Source: Sandarakinorhabdus sp. (GTDB lineage: Bacteria > Pseudomonadota > Alphaproteobacteria > Sphingomonadales > Sphingomonadaceae). Taken from it: a stretch of DNA of 17,887 nt. A model generated the notes under the pieces. It did no database searches. It was not told the origin of the DNA and saw only the letters and a program-made list of their open reading frames with translations. The stretch spans positions 1 to 17,887 of the forward strand of contig JALOSK010000035.1 in the NCBI GenBank assembly GCA_025458465.1, read 5' to 3'. Below, one piece after another: positions 7,464 through 16,246 of this stretch (within the stretch, counting starts at the first letter, position 1; every line of letters starts with the position of its first letter). Position numbers and translations under genes: made by a program.

Positions 7464-7748
7464 ATGAACGACAACCAGCCCGATCCGATTGAACTGCGCC
7501 TGCGCCGGGCCCGCTATCGCGCCGAGCATCGTGGCACCAAGGAAGCCGATCTGGTGGTGGGCGGCTTCTTCGCGCGCCATCACGCCGATTGGGATGATGC
7601 CGCGCTGAGCTGGTTCGAAGCGCTGTTGCAGGAACAGGATGTCGACATCCTGGCCTGGGCGTTCGGCACGGTTGCACCACCCGCGCGGTACGAAGGCGAG
7701 CTGATGCACGCACTGAAGAAACTTGATTATGTTGATGTTCTGAAATGA
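7464..7748 (+). CDS. sdhE: SdhE-family succinate dehydrogenase flavinylation factor
   Basis: A 94-residue helical protein of the SdhE/Sdh5 (DUF339) family, which promotes covalent FAD attachment to the flavoprotein subunit of succinate dehydrogenase in the cytoplasm. The signature RGTKEAD lies at 23-29, matching the RGxxE motif that contacts the flavoprotein. WFEALLQEQDVDILAW (50-65) is the family helix pair with its conserved acidic residues. ATG 7464 gives the usual family length; the frame extends upstream to 7428 but the family N-terminus does not. GGAAAG (7452-7457) is a plausible ribosome site. A weak promoter, TTGAAA (7406) with TGTTTG (7429), may precede it. The gene is divergent from recG and its last four bases (ATGA) overlap mfd. 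Confidence 0.9.
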   Translation: MNDNQPDPIELRLRRARYRAEHRGTKEADLVVGGFFARHHADWDDAALSWFEALLQEQDVDILAWAFGTVAPPARYEGELMHALKKLDYVDVLK

Positions 7749-10700
7749 TTGATGTTGCGCGCTTTGTCGCCGCCAAGCGCCCGCTGACGCTGGCCCGCTG
7801 CGCCGCCGGCTATCTGCCGTGGCTGATGGCCGATGCCGCCCGCGCCGCATCCGGGCGAGCATGGTTCATCGCCGCCGACGAAGCCCAGGCCCGCGAACTG
7901 GCCGAGGCCGCACAATATTTTGCGCCCGAGATCGCCGTCACCCTGCTGCCGGCGTGGGACTGCCTGCCCTATGACCGCGCGTCCCCTTCGCTGAAGAGCG
8001 CGGCCGAACGTGTGGCGGCGCTGGCGGCGCTGGCCGAACCGGCGGCCGGCGCGCAGCTTGTCGTCACCACCGTCAACGCCATCACCCAGCGCGTGCTGCC
8101 AAAAGCCCGCATCGCCAGCCTTTCCGCGCGGCTGAAGCCGGGCAGCGCCATCGACCGCAACACGCTGGCGCTGAAGCTGGCGGCCAATGGCTATGTGCGC
8201 GTCGATACCGTGGTGGAACCGGGTGAATATGCCCTGCGCGGCGGCCTGGTGGACGTGATGCCATCCGGGCAGGACTTCGCGCTGCGGCTCGATTTCTTTG
8301 GCGATGAAATTGAAACCATAAGGAAATTCGATCCCGCAACACAGCGCAGCCTGGGCCCCGCCGAGGGCTTCGATCTGCTGCCGGTATCGGAAATCCTGCT
8401 GGACGAGGCCCGCATCCGCGCCTTCCGGTCGGGCTGGCTGGAACGCTTTGGCGCCGCCGCCACCGGTGATCCGCTTTATGAGGCGGTGAGCGACGGGCGG
8501 CGACTGGCCGGCATGGAGCATTGGTTGCCGCTGTTCGAACCGGAACTGGTGACCGTCTTCGACTGGCTGGGCGATGGCGATGTGCTGGTGCAGGGCGGCG
8601 GTGCCGACAAAGCTGCCGCCGACCGGTTCGAGGCGATTGCCGACTATCACGACAACCGCGTCGCGGCACTTTCGGCAAAGAAGGGCAGCTATCGCCCGCT
8701 GCCGGCCGATGCGCTCTATCTGTCGCCCGACGAATGGCGGCAGCGGCTGGAGGCGCATGCCGCCCACATCGCCTCCCCGCACGGCGTCCCCGACGGCACG
8801 CTTGACACCATCGATTGCGATGCCGTGCCGGCGCGCGATTTCGCGCCGGAACGCGTGGGCCAGGCCAATGGCGGCCCGCCGGTCTATGCCGCCATCAAGG
8901 CCCATGTGGAGGCCCGCCGCGCCGGTGGCGACCGGGTGATCCTGGCCAGCTATTCCGCCGGTGCGCGCGAACGGCTGCGCGGCCTGCTGGCCGATGAAGG
9001 CGTGACGCGACTGGCGCTGGCCGATCATTGGCAGGAGGCGCTGGGCGAGGCTGCGGGCGGACACATCGTGCTGACGGTGCTGCCGCTGGAGCATGGCTTC
9101 ACCCGCGGCGAACCGCGCTCCAGCCTGCTGGTGCTCACCGAACAGGACATGCTGGGCGACCGGCTGGTGCGCAAGGCGCGCTCGGCCCGCAAGGCCGATG
9201 CCTTCATGGCCGAACTGGCGCAGCTGGCGCCCGGCGACCTGATTGTGCACCGCGATCACGGCATCGGGCGATACGATGGCCTGATCGCCATTCCCATCGG
9301 TGGCAAGCCGCATGATTGCGTGGCGCTGACTTATGACGGCGGCGACAAGCTCTATGTGCCGGTCGAGAATATCGACGTGCTCACCCGCTATGGCAGCGAC
9401 AGTGAGGGCGTCGGCCTCGACAAGTTGGGCGGTGTCGCCTGGAGCACGCGCAAGGCGCGGATGAAGAACCGCATCCGCGAGATTGCCGGCGAACTGCTGG
9501 CCACCGCGGCGGCGCGCGCCCTGCGCGAAGGCGAACCGGTCACCATCGACAGCCATGGCCTCGCCGCCTTCGTCGATCGCTTCCCCTATGCCGAGACGGA
9601 CGACCAGCTGAAGGCCATCGGCGACGTGCTGGAAGACCTGACCTCGGGCAAGCCGATGGACCGGCTGGTGTGCGGCGACGTTGGCTTCGGCAAGACGGAG
9701 GTGGCGCTGCGCGCCGCCTATGCCGCCGCCTTGTCAGGCATGCAGGTGGCGGTCGTGTGCCCCACCACGCTGCTGGCGCGGCAGCATTTCCAGAACTTCC
9801 GCGAGCGCTTTGCCGGGCTGCCGGTGGAGGTGCGCCACCTGTCGCGCCTCGTTTCCGCCAACGATGCCAAGGCGGCGCGCGATGGCCTGGCCGATGGCAC
9901 GGTGGACATCGTGGTCGGCACGCACGCGCTGTTGGCGAAAAGCGTGGAGTTCAAGCGGCTTGGCCTTGTTATCGTGGACGAGGAGCAAAGATTTGGCGTT
10001 GTCCACAAGGAACGGCTGAAGGCGCTGAAGGCCGATGTCCACGTGCTGACGCTGACCGCCACGCCAATCCCGCGCACGCTTCAGATGGCGCTGACGGGCC
10101 TGCGCGAAATGTCGATCATTGCTACCCCGCCGGTCGATCGGTTGGCGGTGCGCACCTATGTGATGCCGTTCGATCCGGTGGTGATCCGCGAGGCGCTGCT
10201 GCGCGAACATTATCGCGGCGGGCAGAGCTTCATCGTGGTGCCGCGCATTTCCGACATCGTCGACATCGAGGAGTTCCTGCGCGAGGACGTGCCGGAGGTG
10301 AAGCCGGTGGTCGCTCACGGCCAGATGGCGCCGTCCGAGGTGGAAGAGCGGATGAGCGCCTTCTACGACAAGCGTTATGACGTGCTGCTTTCGACCACCA
10401 TCATCGAAAGCGGGCTGGATATCCCATCGGCCAACACGCTGATCGTCTATCGCGCCGATCGCTTCGGATTGGCGCAATTATACCAGATCAGGGGCCGTGT
10501 GGGGCGCGGCAAGACGCGGGCCTATGCCTATCTCACCACCGCCGCAGGCCAGACGATCACCGAAGGCGCGGAAAAGCGCCTGCAGGTGCTGTCCCAGCTC
10601 GACACGCTGGGCGCCGGTTTCCAGCTGGCCAGCCACGATCTTGATCAGCGCGGCGCCGGCAATCTGCTGGGCGACGAACAATCAGGCCATATCAAGGAGA

Positions 10701-11335
10701 TCGGCTTCGAACTTTATCAATCGATGCTGGAAGAGGCGATCCTGGAAGCCAAGGCCGAGGCCGCTGGCATGAAGCCGCCAGCCGAAGCCTTCAGCCCCCA
10801 GATCACCGCCGAAGTGCCGATCCTGATCCCCGATCATTATGTGCCCGATCTGAACGTGCGCATGGCGCTGTATCGCCGCCTGAACGAGATGACCGGCCGC
10901 AGCGACATCGACGGTCTGGCGGCCGAGATGATCGACCGCTTCGGCAAGCTGCCATCGGAAGTGGAAAACCTGCTGGCGGTGATCGAGATCAAGCTGGCCT
11001 GCGTGGCGGCCGGGGTTGCCAAGCTGGAGGCCGGGCGCAAGGGCGCGCTGGTGAGCTTCCAGCACGACCGCTTCGCCAATCCGGACGGCCTGATGGACTA
11101 TATCACGCGGCTGGGGGCACGCGCGAAGATCCGCCCCGATCAGAAGCTGTTCATCGCCGCCGAGTGGGGGGACGACCGCACCCGCCTGAAGGGCGCTCTG
11201 GCCATTGCATCGGCGCTGTCGAAACTGGCAGCCGGCGCGCGGCTGAAGGCCCCGGCAAGCGCGGCAAAAGCGCCGGCAAAGCCGATGCCGGCGCGGCCAG
11301 CGGTGTTCCGTTCCAAATTGGGGAAAGCGCGCTGA
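7745..11335 (+). CDS. mfd: transcription-repair coupling factor Mfd
   Basis: A 1196-residue protein that removes RNA polymerase stalled at DNA damage and recruits UvrA. The N-terminal UvrB-like module occupies about 1-350. A CarD-like RNA polymerase-interacting domain starts near 493 (PGDLIVHRDHGIGRYDGL). The RecG-like translocase follows, with Walker A GDVGFGKT (644-651), Walker B DEEQ (745-748), IIESGLDIPSANT (near 884) and RGRVGRGKTRAYAYL (near 916). The TRCF C-terminal domain runs from about 1025 to 1130, then a basic Ala/Lys/Pro-rich tail. Length and motif order are normal. The ATG at 7745 overlaps the sdhE stop (ATGA), so translation is probably coupled. It converges with the EAL gene, leaving a 16-base gap. 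Confidence 0.97.
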   Translation: MIDVARFVAAKRPLTLARCAAGYLPWLMADAARAASGRAWFIAADEAQARELAEAAQYFAPEIAVTLLPAWDCLPYDRASPSLKSAAERVAALAALAEPAAGAQLVVTTVNAITQRVLPKARIASLSARLKPGSAIDRNTLALKLAANGYVRVDTVVEPGEYALRGGLVDVMPSGQDFALRLDFFGDEIETIRKFDPATQRSLGPAEGFDLLPVSEILLDEARIRAFRSGWLERFGAAATGDPLYEAVSDGRRLAGMEHWLPLFEPELVTVFDWLGDGDVLVQGGGADKAAADRFEAIADYHDNRVAALSAKKGSYRPLPADALYLSPDEWRQRLEAHAAHIASPHGVPDGTLDTIDCDAVPARDFAPERVGQANGGPPVYAAIKAHVEARRAGGDRVILASYSAGARERLRGLLADEGVTRLALADHWQEALGEAAGGHIVLTVLPLEHGFTRGEPRSSLLVLTEQDMLGDRLVRKARSARKADAFMAELAQLAPGDLIVHRDHGIGRYDGLIAIPIGGKPHDCVALTYDGGDKLYVPVENIDVLTRYGSDSEGVGLDKLGGVAWSTRKARMKNRIREIAGELLATAAARALREGEPVTIDSHGLAAFVDRFPYAETDDQLKAIGDVLEDLTSGKPMDRLVCGDVGFGKTEVALRAAYAAALSGMQVAVVCPTTLLARQHFQNFRERFAGLPVEVRHLSRLVSANDAKAARDGLADGTVDIVVGTHALLAKSVEFKRLGLVIVDEEQRFGVVHKERLKALKADVHVLTLTATPIPRTLQMALTGLREMSIIATPPVDRLAVRTYVMPFDPVVIREALLREHYRGGQSFIVVPRISDIVDIEEFLREDVPEVKPVVAHGQMAPSEVEERMSAFYDKRYDVLLSTTIIESGLDIPSANTLIVYRADRFGLAQLYQIRGRVGRGKTRAYAYLTTAAGQTITEGAEKRLQVLSQLDTLGAGFQLASHDLDQRGAGNLLGDEQSGHIKEIGFELYQSMLEEAILEAKAEAAGMKPPAEAFSPQITAEVPILIPDHYVPDLNVRMALYRRLNEMTGRSDIDGLAAEMIDRFGKLPSEVENLLAVIEIKLACVAAGVAKLEAGRKGALVSFQHDRFANPDGLMDYITRLGARAKIRPDQKLFIAAEWGDDRTRLKGALAIASALSKLAAGARLKAPASAAKAPAKPMPARPAVFRSKLGKAR

Positions 11336-11351
11336 AACAGGTGGGGCGCGA

Positions 11352-13106
11352 TCAGGCCACGCTGGCGCGCGAGGTGCGGCGCTTGCAGAAGGCGGCCAGC
11401 GCGGCGTTGTCGAGCGGCGGGGCGATGCAATAACCCTGCACGCCCTGGCAGCCGGCGGTGCGCGCCGCAGTGAGCAGGATATCGTCCTCGATGCCTTCGG
11501 CAATCACGGTCAGGCCCAGCCGGCGGGCCGTGGCGATCATGCCTTCCACCACGATGCGTTCGCGTTCGGACCCGGTGAGCCCCTGCGCCAGGCTGCGATC
11601 CAGCTTCAGCGTATCCACCGGCAGGCGGGCCAGACGGGCCAGCGAGGAATAGCCGGCGCCGAAATCATCCAGCGCCACGCCAACCCCGTCGCCGCGCAGC
11701 AGCGACAGCGTGGCCGACGCCGCATCGAGATCGTTGATGATCGCTTCCTCGGTCACTTCCACCACCAGCCGGCGCGGCGACAGGCCGGCCTTGGCCAGAT
11801 CGCGGGCAAGGATGGAGACGAATTCCGGATCGGCCAGATCGGCTGCCGTCACGTTGACCGACAACCTGAGATCGGCCAGCGGCCCCTTCCAGGCCGCCGC
11901 GATGCCGAACGCCTTGGCGCGGATGTGCCGGCCCAGCGCAACAGCGAGTTCGGCTGACGCTGCCGTTTCCAGCAGGATCGATGCCGAAAGCCGGCCGTGT
12001 ACCGGGTGATCCCAGCGCGACAGCGCCTCCACGCCGGTCACGCTGCCATCGCCAAGGCTGGTCTGTGGCTGGAACAGCAGGGCGATATTGTCCTGCTCAA
12101 GGGCGCGATAGAGATCGGATTCCAGATCGGCGCGGCGGGTGGGAGCCTCGCGGTCCATCTGCTGATCAAAGCGCACCACCGAACCGGGGCCGCGCCCGCG
12201 CGCATCGGCCAGCGCGATCGTGGCTTCCCGCATCAGGCCAGCGGCGATGTCCTGCGGGGATTCCTCCCCCTTCCCGTCATTCCAGGCCAGGCCGGCACGG
12301 CCGGAGACATGGATCTGCCGATCATCGATGGCGAAGGGGCGTTCGAACCCGCGCAGCAGCTGGCGCGCCATCGGCTCCAGCGCTTCGCCGGCATTGCCGC
12401 CGGCCAGCGCCAGCACGAATTCGGCCGCCGTCAGCCGGCCGAGCAGGCGCAGTTCACCGCGCCGCAACCGGCCATCGGCAATCGGCCCCAGCCGTTGCGC
12501 AATGGCCGCCAGCAGGCGATCGGCGGTATCACGGCCATAGGCGATGTTGATCTGGGCGAAGCGGCCAACCCCAACGACAACCACGCCAACCGGGCGGCCC
12601 TCGGCGCGCTGTTCGGCCAGCCATGCCTGCACCCGATCACCACTGGCCAGGCCGGTCAGCCGGTCCCCGCCCGGCCCTTCCGATGGGGTTGTGGTTTCCA
12701 GCGCAGCCGCCAGGCGGGCGGCATGGCGGCCGGCCAGATGAAGGGCGTTGGCAAAGGCATCGGAACCGAAGGGGGAGACCAGAACGGAGGTGGCGCCGGC
12801 ATCGCGCGCCGTGCCTGCCGCCCCGACATCGCTGCGCGACAGCAGCACCAGCATGGCACCGCGCCGCCGCTCCACGGCGCTGCCCAGTGCCTGCGCCACG
12901 GCAAGGCCGGCAGACAGGGCGCCGCGGGCGTCAACCACCACGACGCGCACCGGCTCGGCAGCGAAGCGCGCGGCGGCGGCTTCGGCCAGCCGTTCCACAC
13001 GCGGCACAAGGCCAGCGGCCGTGACCATCGCCGCCAGATCGGCGGCATAGCGCGGCGACACGATCAAGACCGGTTCCGCCTGCACCTGTTCCATACCAGC
13101 CTGCAT
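11352..13106 (-). CDS. receiver-like / degenerate GGDEF / EAL c-di-GMP phosphodiesterase
   Basis: 584 residues from ATG 13106. Numbering below is from an upstream GTG at 13124; subtract six for this start. The ATG is preferred because GGGGA sits five bases upstream of it. Residues 18-135 look like a CheY fold with Asp65 (VVVVDARG), but the acidic pair and the conserved lysine (SPFG in place of KPF) are missing, so phosphorylation is doubtful. Residues 155-320 resemble GGDEF, but the signature is replaced by LTAAEF (231-236), so no cyclase activity is expected. The EAL domain (about 335-585) keeps EALSRW (366), Asn424, Glu456, DDFGAG (486-491), Lys508, AEGIE (542-546) and QGY (563-565), so it should hydrolyse c-di-GMP to pGpG. 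No membrane segment is seen, so it is cytoplasmic. Confidence 0.92.
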   Translation of the reverse strand: MQAGMEQVQAEPVLIVSPRYAADLAAMVTAAGLVPRVERLAEAAAARFAAEPVRVVVVDARGALSAGLAVAQALGSAVERRRGAMLVLLSRSDVGAAGTARDAGATSVLVSPFGSDAFANALHLAGRHAARLAAALETTTPSEGPGGDRLTGLASGDRVQAWLAEQRAEGRPVGVVVVGVGRFAQINIAYGRDTADRLLAAIAQRLGPIADGRLRRGELRLLGRLTAAEFVLALAGGNAGEALEPMARQLLRGFERPFAIDDRQIHVSGRAGLAWNDGKGEESPQDIAAGLMREATIALADARGRGPGSVVRFDQQMDREAPTRRADLESDLYRALEQDNIALLFQPQTSLGDGSVTGVEALSRWDHPVHGRLSASILLETAASAELAVALGRHIRAKAFGIAAAWKGPLADLRLSVNVTAADLADPEFVSILARDLAKAGLSPRRLVVEVTEEAIINDLDAASATLSLLRGDGVGVALDDFGAGYSSLARLARLPVDTLKLDRSLAQGLTGSERERIVVEGMIATARRLGLTVIAEGIEDDILLTAARTAGCQGVQGYCIAPPLDNAALAAFCKRRTSRASVA

Positions 13107-13145
13107 CAGTTCCCCGTTTGGCACCGTCCGGATGCTGCCCCCAGC

Positions 13146-13180
13146 GGATTGCGCAATCCTTAACGACGATGGTCTTAACG
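13146..13180. promoter_or_regulatory. 14-bp perfect palindrome plus two CTTAACG repeats between the EAL gene and moaA
   Basis: GGATTGCGCAATCC (13146-13159) is a perfect palindrome without spacer. Its last base begins the first of two direct copies of CTTAACG (13159-13165 and 13174-13180), spaced 15 bases start to start. The element lies 39 bases upstream of the EAL start on the minus strand and about 108 bases before moaA on the plus strand, in a 181-base intergenic stretch. It looks like a transcription-factor site controlling one or both divergent genes. The TTAA half-sites recall CtrA boxes but the gap between them is eleven bases, not seven. Confidence 0.45.
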
Positions 13181-13287
13181 CGTTGCCGAATCGCTGTCAG
13201 CCTGTCCAGCGCCATATTCCCCATTTCCGACAGGTCACGCGCCAAAATCACTTGCCAACTGTGCCGCTTCTGCCACAGGCTGCTGCC

Positions 13288-14382
13288 ATGTTTCCCACCG
13301 GCGATGCGATCCGCGCCCAGGCGCCTGCGATGCTGGCCGAACATCAGCCAGACATCGAACAGCGGCCGCAACAGGCGCCGCCGCGCCCGCTGGTCGACCC
13401 CTTCGGCCGCGCCATTTCCTATCTGCGCATCTCGGTCACCGATCGCTGCGATTTCCGCTGTGTCTACTGCATGTCCGAAGACATGACCTTCCTGCCCAAA
13501 TCGGAAGTGCTGAGCCTCGAGGAAATCGATCGCCTGGCATCGGCCTTCATCCGGCGCGGCACGCGGAAGATACGCCTGACCGGCGGTGAACCGCTGGTGC
13601 GCCGCGGCATCATCGATCTGGTGAACAGCCTTGGACGGCATCTGAAAAGCGGCGCGCTGGAAGAACTCACGCTCACCAGCAATGGCAGCCAGATGGCGCG
13701 TCATGCCGATCAGCTTTTTGCTGCCGGCGTGCGGCGCGTGAACATCAGCCTCGACACGCTCGAGGCCGATCGCTTTGCCCGCATCACCCGTTGGGGCCGC
13801 CTGCCGCAGGTGCTGGATGGCATCGCTGCGGCGAAGGCCGCCGGCCTGAAGGTCAAGCTCAACACCGTGGCGCTGGCCCATGAAAATGCACACGAGATCG
13901 AGGCGCTGATGCAATTTGCAGCGCAGGGCGGCCATGATCTGACGCTGATCGAAACCATGCCGCTGGGTGAGATCAACGAAGACCGGGTGGACCAGTATCT
14001 GCCACTGTCGCGCGTGCGCGCCGGGCTGGAACAGCGCTACACGCTCACCGATCTGCCGCACCGCACCGGCGGCCCGGCGCGCTATGTGCGCGTGGAGGAA
14101 CTGGGCCTGCAACTGGGCTTCATCACCCCCCTCACCCACAATTTCTGCGAAAGCTGCAACCGCGTGCGCCTCACCGCCACCGGGCAGCTGTTCATGTGCC
14201 TGGGGCAGGATGATCAGGCCGATCTGCGCGCCGTGGTCAGGCAGGCTGGCAGCGATGCAGCCGCGCTCGACGCCGCGCTCGACGAAGCCATCGCGCGCAA
14301 GCCCAAGGGCCATGATTTCGTGATCGACCGGCGCGGCGCCCGGCCCGCCGTGGCCCGCCACATGAGCCTGACCGGCGGCTGA
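13288..14382 (+). CDS. moaA: GTP 3',8-cyclase MoaA (molybdenum cofactor step 1)
   Basis: A 364-residue radical SAM enzyme that converts GTP to 3',8-cyclo-7,8-dihydro-GTP. The SAM cluster motif CDFRCVYC is at 54-61 and [11 protein letters not shown] follows as the SAM-binding strand. The second [4Fe-4S] cluster site is [12 protein letters not shown] plus the cysteine in FMCLG, and the protein ends with the activating GG dipeptide (SLTGG). The frame is open upstream to 13132. ATG 13288 is chosen because third positions become G/C-rich from there; ATG 13330 (350 residues) is a good alternative, closer to typical family length. Both have weak ribosome sites. nadK starts 11 bases after the stop. 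Confidence 0.95.
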   Translation: MFPTGDAIRAQAPAMLAEHQPDIEQRPQQAPPRPLVDPFGRAISYLRISVTDRCDFRCVYCMSEDMTFLPKSEVLSLEEIDRLASAFIRRGTRKIRLTGGEPLVRRGIIDLVNSLGRHLKSGALEELTLTSNGSQMARHADQLFAAGVRRVNISLDTLEADRFARITRWGRLPQVLDGIAAAKAAGLKVKLNTVALAHENAHEIEALMQFAAQGGHDLTLIETMPLGEINEDRVDQYLPLSRVRAGLEQRYTLTDLPHRTGGPARYVRVEELGLQLGFITPLTHNFCESCNRVRLTATGQLFMCLGQDDQADLRAVVRQAGSDAAALDAALDEAIARKPKGHDFVIDRRGARPAVARHMSLTGG

Positions 14383-14393
14383 CAGGAACACCC

Positions 14394-15158
14394 ATGAAAC
14401 TTGCCCTGATGGTGTCCGACAGTCATGTCGCCCGCGCAGCCGGTGACCGGTTGCGCGAACAACATGGCTTCGTGCCGGTGGGCGAGGCCGATGTGGTGGT
14501 GGCGCTCGGCGGTGATGGCTTCCTGCTGCATTGCCTGCACGAGGCGATGCGCCATGCCGACCCCAAGCCGATGTTCGGCATGAACCGCGGCACCGTGGGC
14601 TTCCTGATGAACGATTTTCGCGAAGGCGCGCTGCACGAGCGCATTGCAGCGGCAAAAACCTTCGTGTTGCACCCGCTGCAGATGACCGCGACGACGGCTT
14701 CCGGCAGCATCGTCACCTCGCCGGCGATCAACGAAGTCTCGCTGCTGCGCGAGACCCGCCAGGCTGCCAAGATCGGCATCGCCATCGATGGCAAGACCCG
14801 CATGGAGGAACTGATCTGCGATGGCGTGCTGGTGGCGACGCCGGCCGGCTCCACCGCCTACAACCTGTCCGCCAACGGGCCGATCCTGCCGCTGGAAGCC
14901 GAATTGCTGGCACTGACGCCGATCTCGCCGTTTCGCCCCCGCCGTTGGCGCGGCGCGCTGCTGCCGGCGGCGAGCCAGATCGAATTCGAGGTGCGCGAGG
15001 CGAAAAAGCGCCCGGTTTCGGCCGTCGCCGATCAACTGGAGGTGCGTGACGTGGCGCACGTGAAGGTGGAGATGGACCGTTCGATCTCGCTCGAACTGCT
15101 GTTCGATCCCGAATATGCGCTGGACGACCGCATCAGCCTTGAACAGTTCGCCAGCTGA
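14394..15158 (+). CDS. nadK: NAD kinase
   Basis: A 254-residue cytoplasmic enzyme that phosphorylates NAD to NADP using ATP or polyphosphate. Family hallmarks are GGDG at 39-42, MNRGTVGFL at 63-71, the NE pair at 113-114, the catalytic-loop aspartate at 143 (CDGVLVATP) and TPAGSTAY at 149-156. The C-terminal beta-rich domain (about 100-230) is complete. The length matches the short alphaproteobacterial form. AGGAA six bases before ATG 14394 is a good ribosome site. Spacing to moaA (11 bases) suggests one operon, although the two pathways share no obvious step. Confidence 0.95.
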   Translation: MKLALMVSDSHVARAAGDRLREQHGFVPVGEADVVVALGGDGFLLHCLHEAMRHADPKPMFGMNRGTVGFLMNDFREGALHERIAAAKTFVLHPLQMTATTASGSIVTSPAINEVSLLRETRQAAKIGIAIDGKTRMEELICDGVLVATPAGSTAYNLSANGPILPLEAELLALTPISPFRPRRWRGALLPAASQIEFEVREAKKRPVSAVADQLEVRDVAHVKVEMDRSISLELLFDPEYALDDRISLEQFAS

Positions 15159-15178
15159 AGTTTTGGCACCAAACCCCC

Positions 15179-15207
15179 TTGGCAAGCGCAGCCGCCCTCG
15201 CTAAGGG
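15179..15207 (+). promoter_or_regulatory. promoter of the tRNA-Asn gene
   Basis: TTGGCA (15179-15184) and TAAGGG (15202-15207) are separated by 17 bases, a fair sigma-70 match. Transcription would start near 15213-15215, giving a leader of about ten bases that coincides with the arm pairing with the tRNA trailer. CCCCCTT (15174-15180) and AAGGGGG (15203-15209) also form an inverted repeat across the promoter. Confidence 0.5.
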
Positions 15208-15223
15208 GGCGCTCCCACGCTGT

Positions 15224-15298
15224 TCCTCGGTAGCTCAGCGGTAGAGCCCTCGACTGTTAATCGAGTTGTCGCAGGTTCGAATCCTGCCCGAGGAGCCA
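15224..15298 (+). tRNA. tRNA-Asn (anticodon GTT), CCA encoded
   Basis: A complete 75-base cloverleaf. The acceptor stem is TCCTCGG/CCGAGGA (15224-15230 and 15288-15294), the D arm is GCTCAGCGGTAGAGC, and the anticodon stem is CTCGA/TCGAG with loop CTGTTAA. The anticodon GTT is at 15256-15258. The T arm is GCAGG-TTCGAAT-CCTGC (15271-15287), the discriminator is G and CCA is encoded at 15296-15298. All stems pair perfectly. The flanking bases 15214-15222 and 15297-15305 are complementary and would lengthen the acceptor helix in the precursor. Confidence 0.98.
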
Positions 15299-15327
15299 GC
15301 GTGGGTTTCCATCACATTGCTGGCGCA

Positions 15328-16191
15328 TCACTGGATGCTGAGCGGCAGACGCAGGAAGCGCCGTCCTTTCGCGTCGGGTGGCGGCAGATCGCCGGCGGCG
15401 ATGTTCACTTGCAAGCTTGGCAGGATCAGCGTCGGCGGGGCCAGCGTGGCATCGCGCTTGCGGCGCATGGCCACGAAATCATCGGCGGCGATCCCTGCGT
15501 GCACGTGGATGTTGCGCGCCTTCTGATCGGCCACCGTGGTTTCACAGGCATATTCGCTGCGCCCGGCCGGCAGATAATCATGGCCGACGAAGATTCGCGT
15601 GGCATCGGGCAGGGCCAGGATCCTGCCGATGGACGCGTGCAGCGTGGCCGCATCGCCGCCCGGAAAATCGCAGCGCGCCGTGCCATAGTCGGGCATGAAC
15701 AGCGTGTCCCCCACGAAGGCGGCGTCGCCGATCACATAGGTGACACAGGCCGGCGTGTGGCCGGGCGTGTGCAGCACGCGGATCGAAAGATTGCCCAGCG
15801 GCAGGGTGGCGCCATCTTCCACCAGCACATCGAACTGGCGACCATCGGTGGGCAAATCATCCATGCCAAAGCGCGGCGCGAACACCTGCTGCACATCGGC
15901 GATGCGGGCCCCGATCACCAGCGGCGCGCCAGTACGGTCACGCAGCCAGTGGCCGCCGGCCAGGTGATCGGCGTGGGCGTGGGTTTCCAGCACCCATTTC
16001 AGCGACAGGCGCCGCTGCTTGACGGTGGCGAGCAGGCGTTCAAGGCCAGCGTGGGACACCACGGCACCCTTGGGCTCATAATCCAGCACGGCATCGATGA
16101 TCGCCGCCTCGCCCGTATCCGGATCGCTGACCAGATAGGTCCAGGTGTTGGTGGCAGTATCGAAAAACGGGGTGACATCCGGCATGCTCAT
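15328..16191 (-). CDS. blh: metallo-beta-lactamase-fold hydrolase, Blh / persulfide dioxygenase-like
   Basis: A 287-residue cytoplasmic protein with the MBL metal motifs THAHADH (70-76), His145 (TPGHT), Asp162 (GDTLF) and His204 (GHDY). The DxGT-rich spacing and the C-terminal AxQxARNIHV segment (221-230) match the Blh proteins encoded beside bigR in Agrobacterium and Xylella, relatives of ETHE1-type sulfur dioxygenases. The expected reaction is oxidation of glutathione persulfide to sulfite with a mononuclear iron; this is inferred from family and context. ATG 16191 is supported by AGGAG (16198-16202). It is divergent from the ArsR-type repressor and shares a 55-base control region with it. 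No rhodanese fusion is present. Confidence 0.88.
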   Translation of the reverse strand: MSMPDVTPFFDTATNTWTYLVSDPDTGEAAIIDAVLDYEPKGAVVSHAGLERLLATVKQRRLSLKWVLETHAHADHLAGGHWLRDRTGAPLVIGARIADVQQVFAPRFGMDDLPTDGRQFDVLVEDGATLPLGNLSIRVLHTPGHTPACVTYVIGDAAFVGDTLFMPDYGTARCDFPGGDAATLHASIGRILALPDATRIFVGHDYLPAGRSEYACETTVADQKARNIHVHAGIAADDFVAMRRKRDATLAPPTLILPSLQVNIAAGDLPPPDAKGRRFLRLPLSIQ

Positions 16192-16202
16192 GATGAACTC
16201 CT

Positions 16203-16239
16203 TTGCATTAGATATTAGCAGTTGCTAATTTAGATGCAA
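16203..16239. promoter_or_regulatory. divergent mirror-image promoters with a palindromic operator (bigR type)
   Basis: The core ATTAGCA-GT-TGCTAAT (16214-16229) is a perfect 7-bp inverted repeat. It is flanked by outer arms TTGCAT (16203-16208) and ATGCAA (16234-16239). Rightward, TTGCAT and TAATTT (16226-16231) are 17 bases apart. Leftward, TTGCAT (16239-16234) and TAATAT (16217-16212) are 16 bases apart. The inferred operator therefore overlaps the -10 box of each promoter, so one bound repressor dimer could block both genes. The A/T-rich stretch stands out from its surroundings. Confidence 0.7.
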
Positions 16240-16246
16240 GGGTGTA

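Noticed and set aside
7727..9556. 609-residue open frame on the minus strand
   Set aside because: Antisense to mfd, which has all its domains. Long antisense frames are common in DNA with strong G/C third-position bias.
13160..13178. CtrA binding box made by the two TTAA half-sites
   Set aside because: The half-sites are eleven bases apart and the known box has about seven between them. Kept only as a direct repeat.
12931..14655. 574-residue open frame on the minus strand
   Set aside because: Antisense to moaA and the start of nadK and overlapping the EAL gene start in another frame; no family motif.
15295..15324. Terminator GCCAGC...GCTGGC behind tRNA-Asn
   Set aside because: Six-bp arms with an 18-base loop that would compete with the tRNA CCA end and the longer leader-trailer helix; no T tract.
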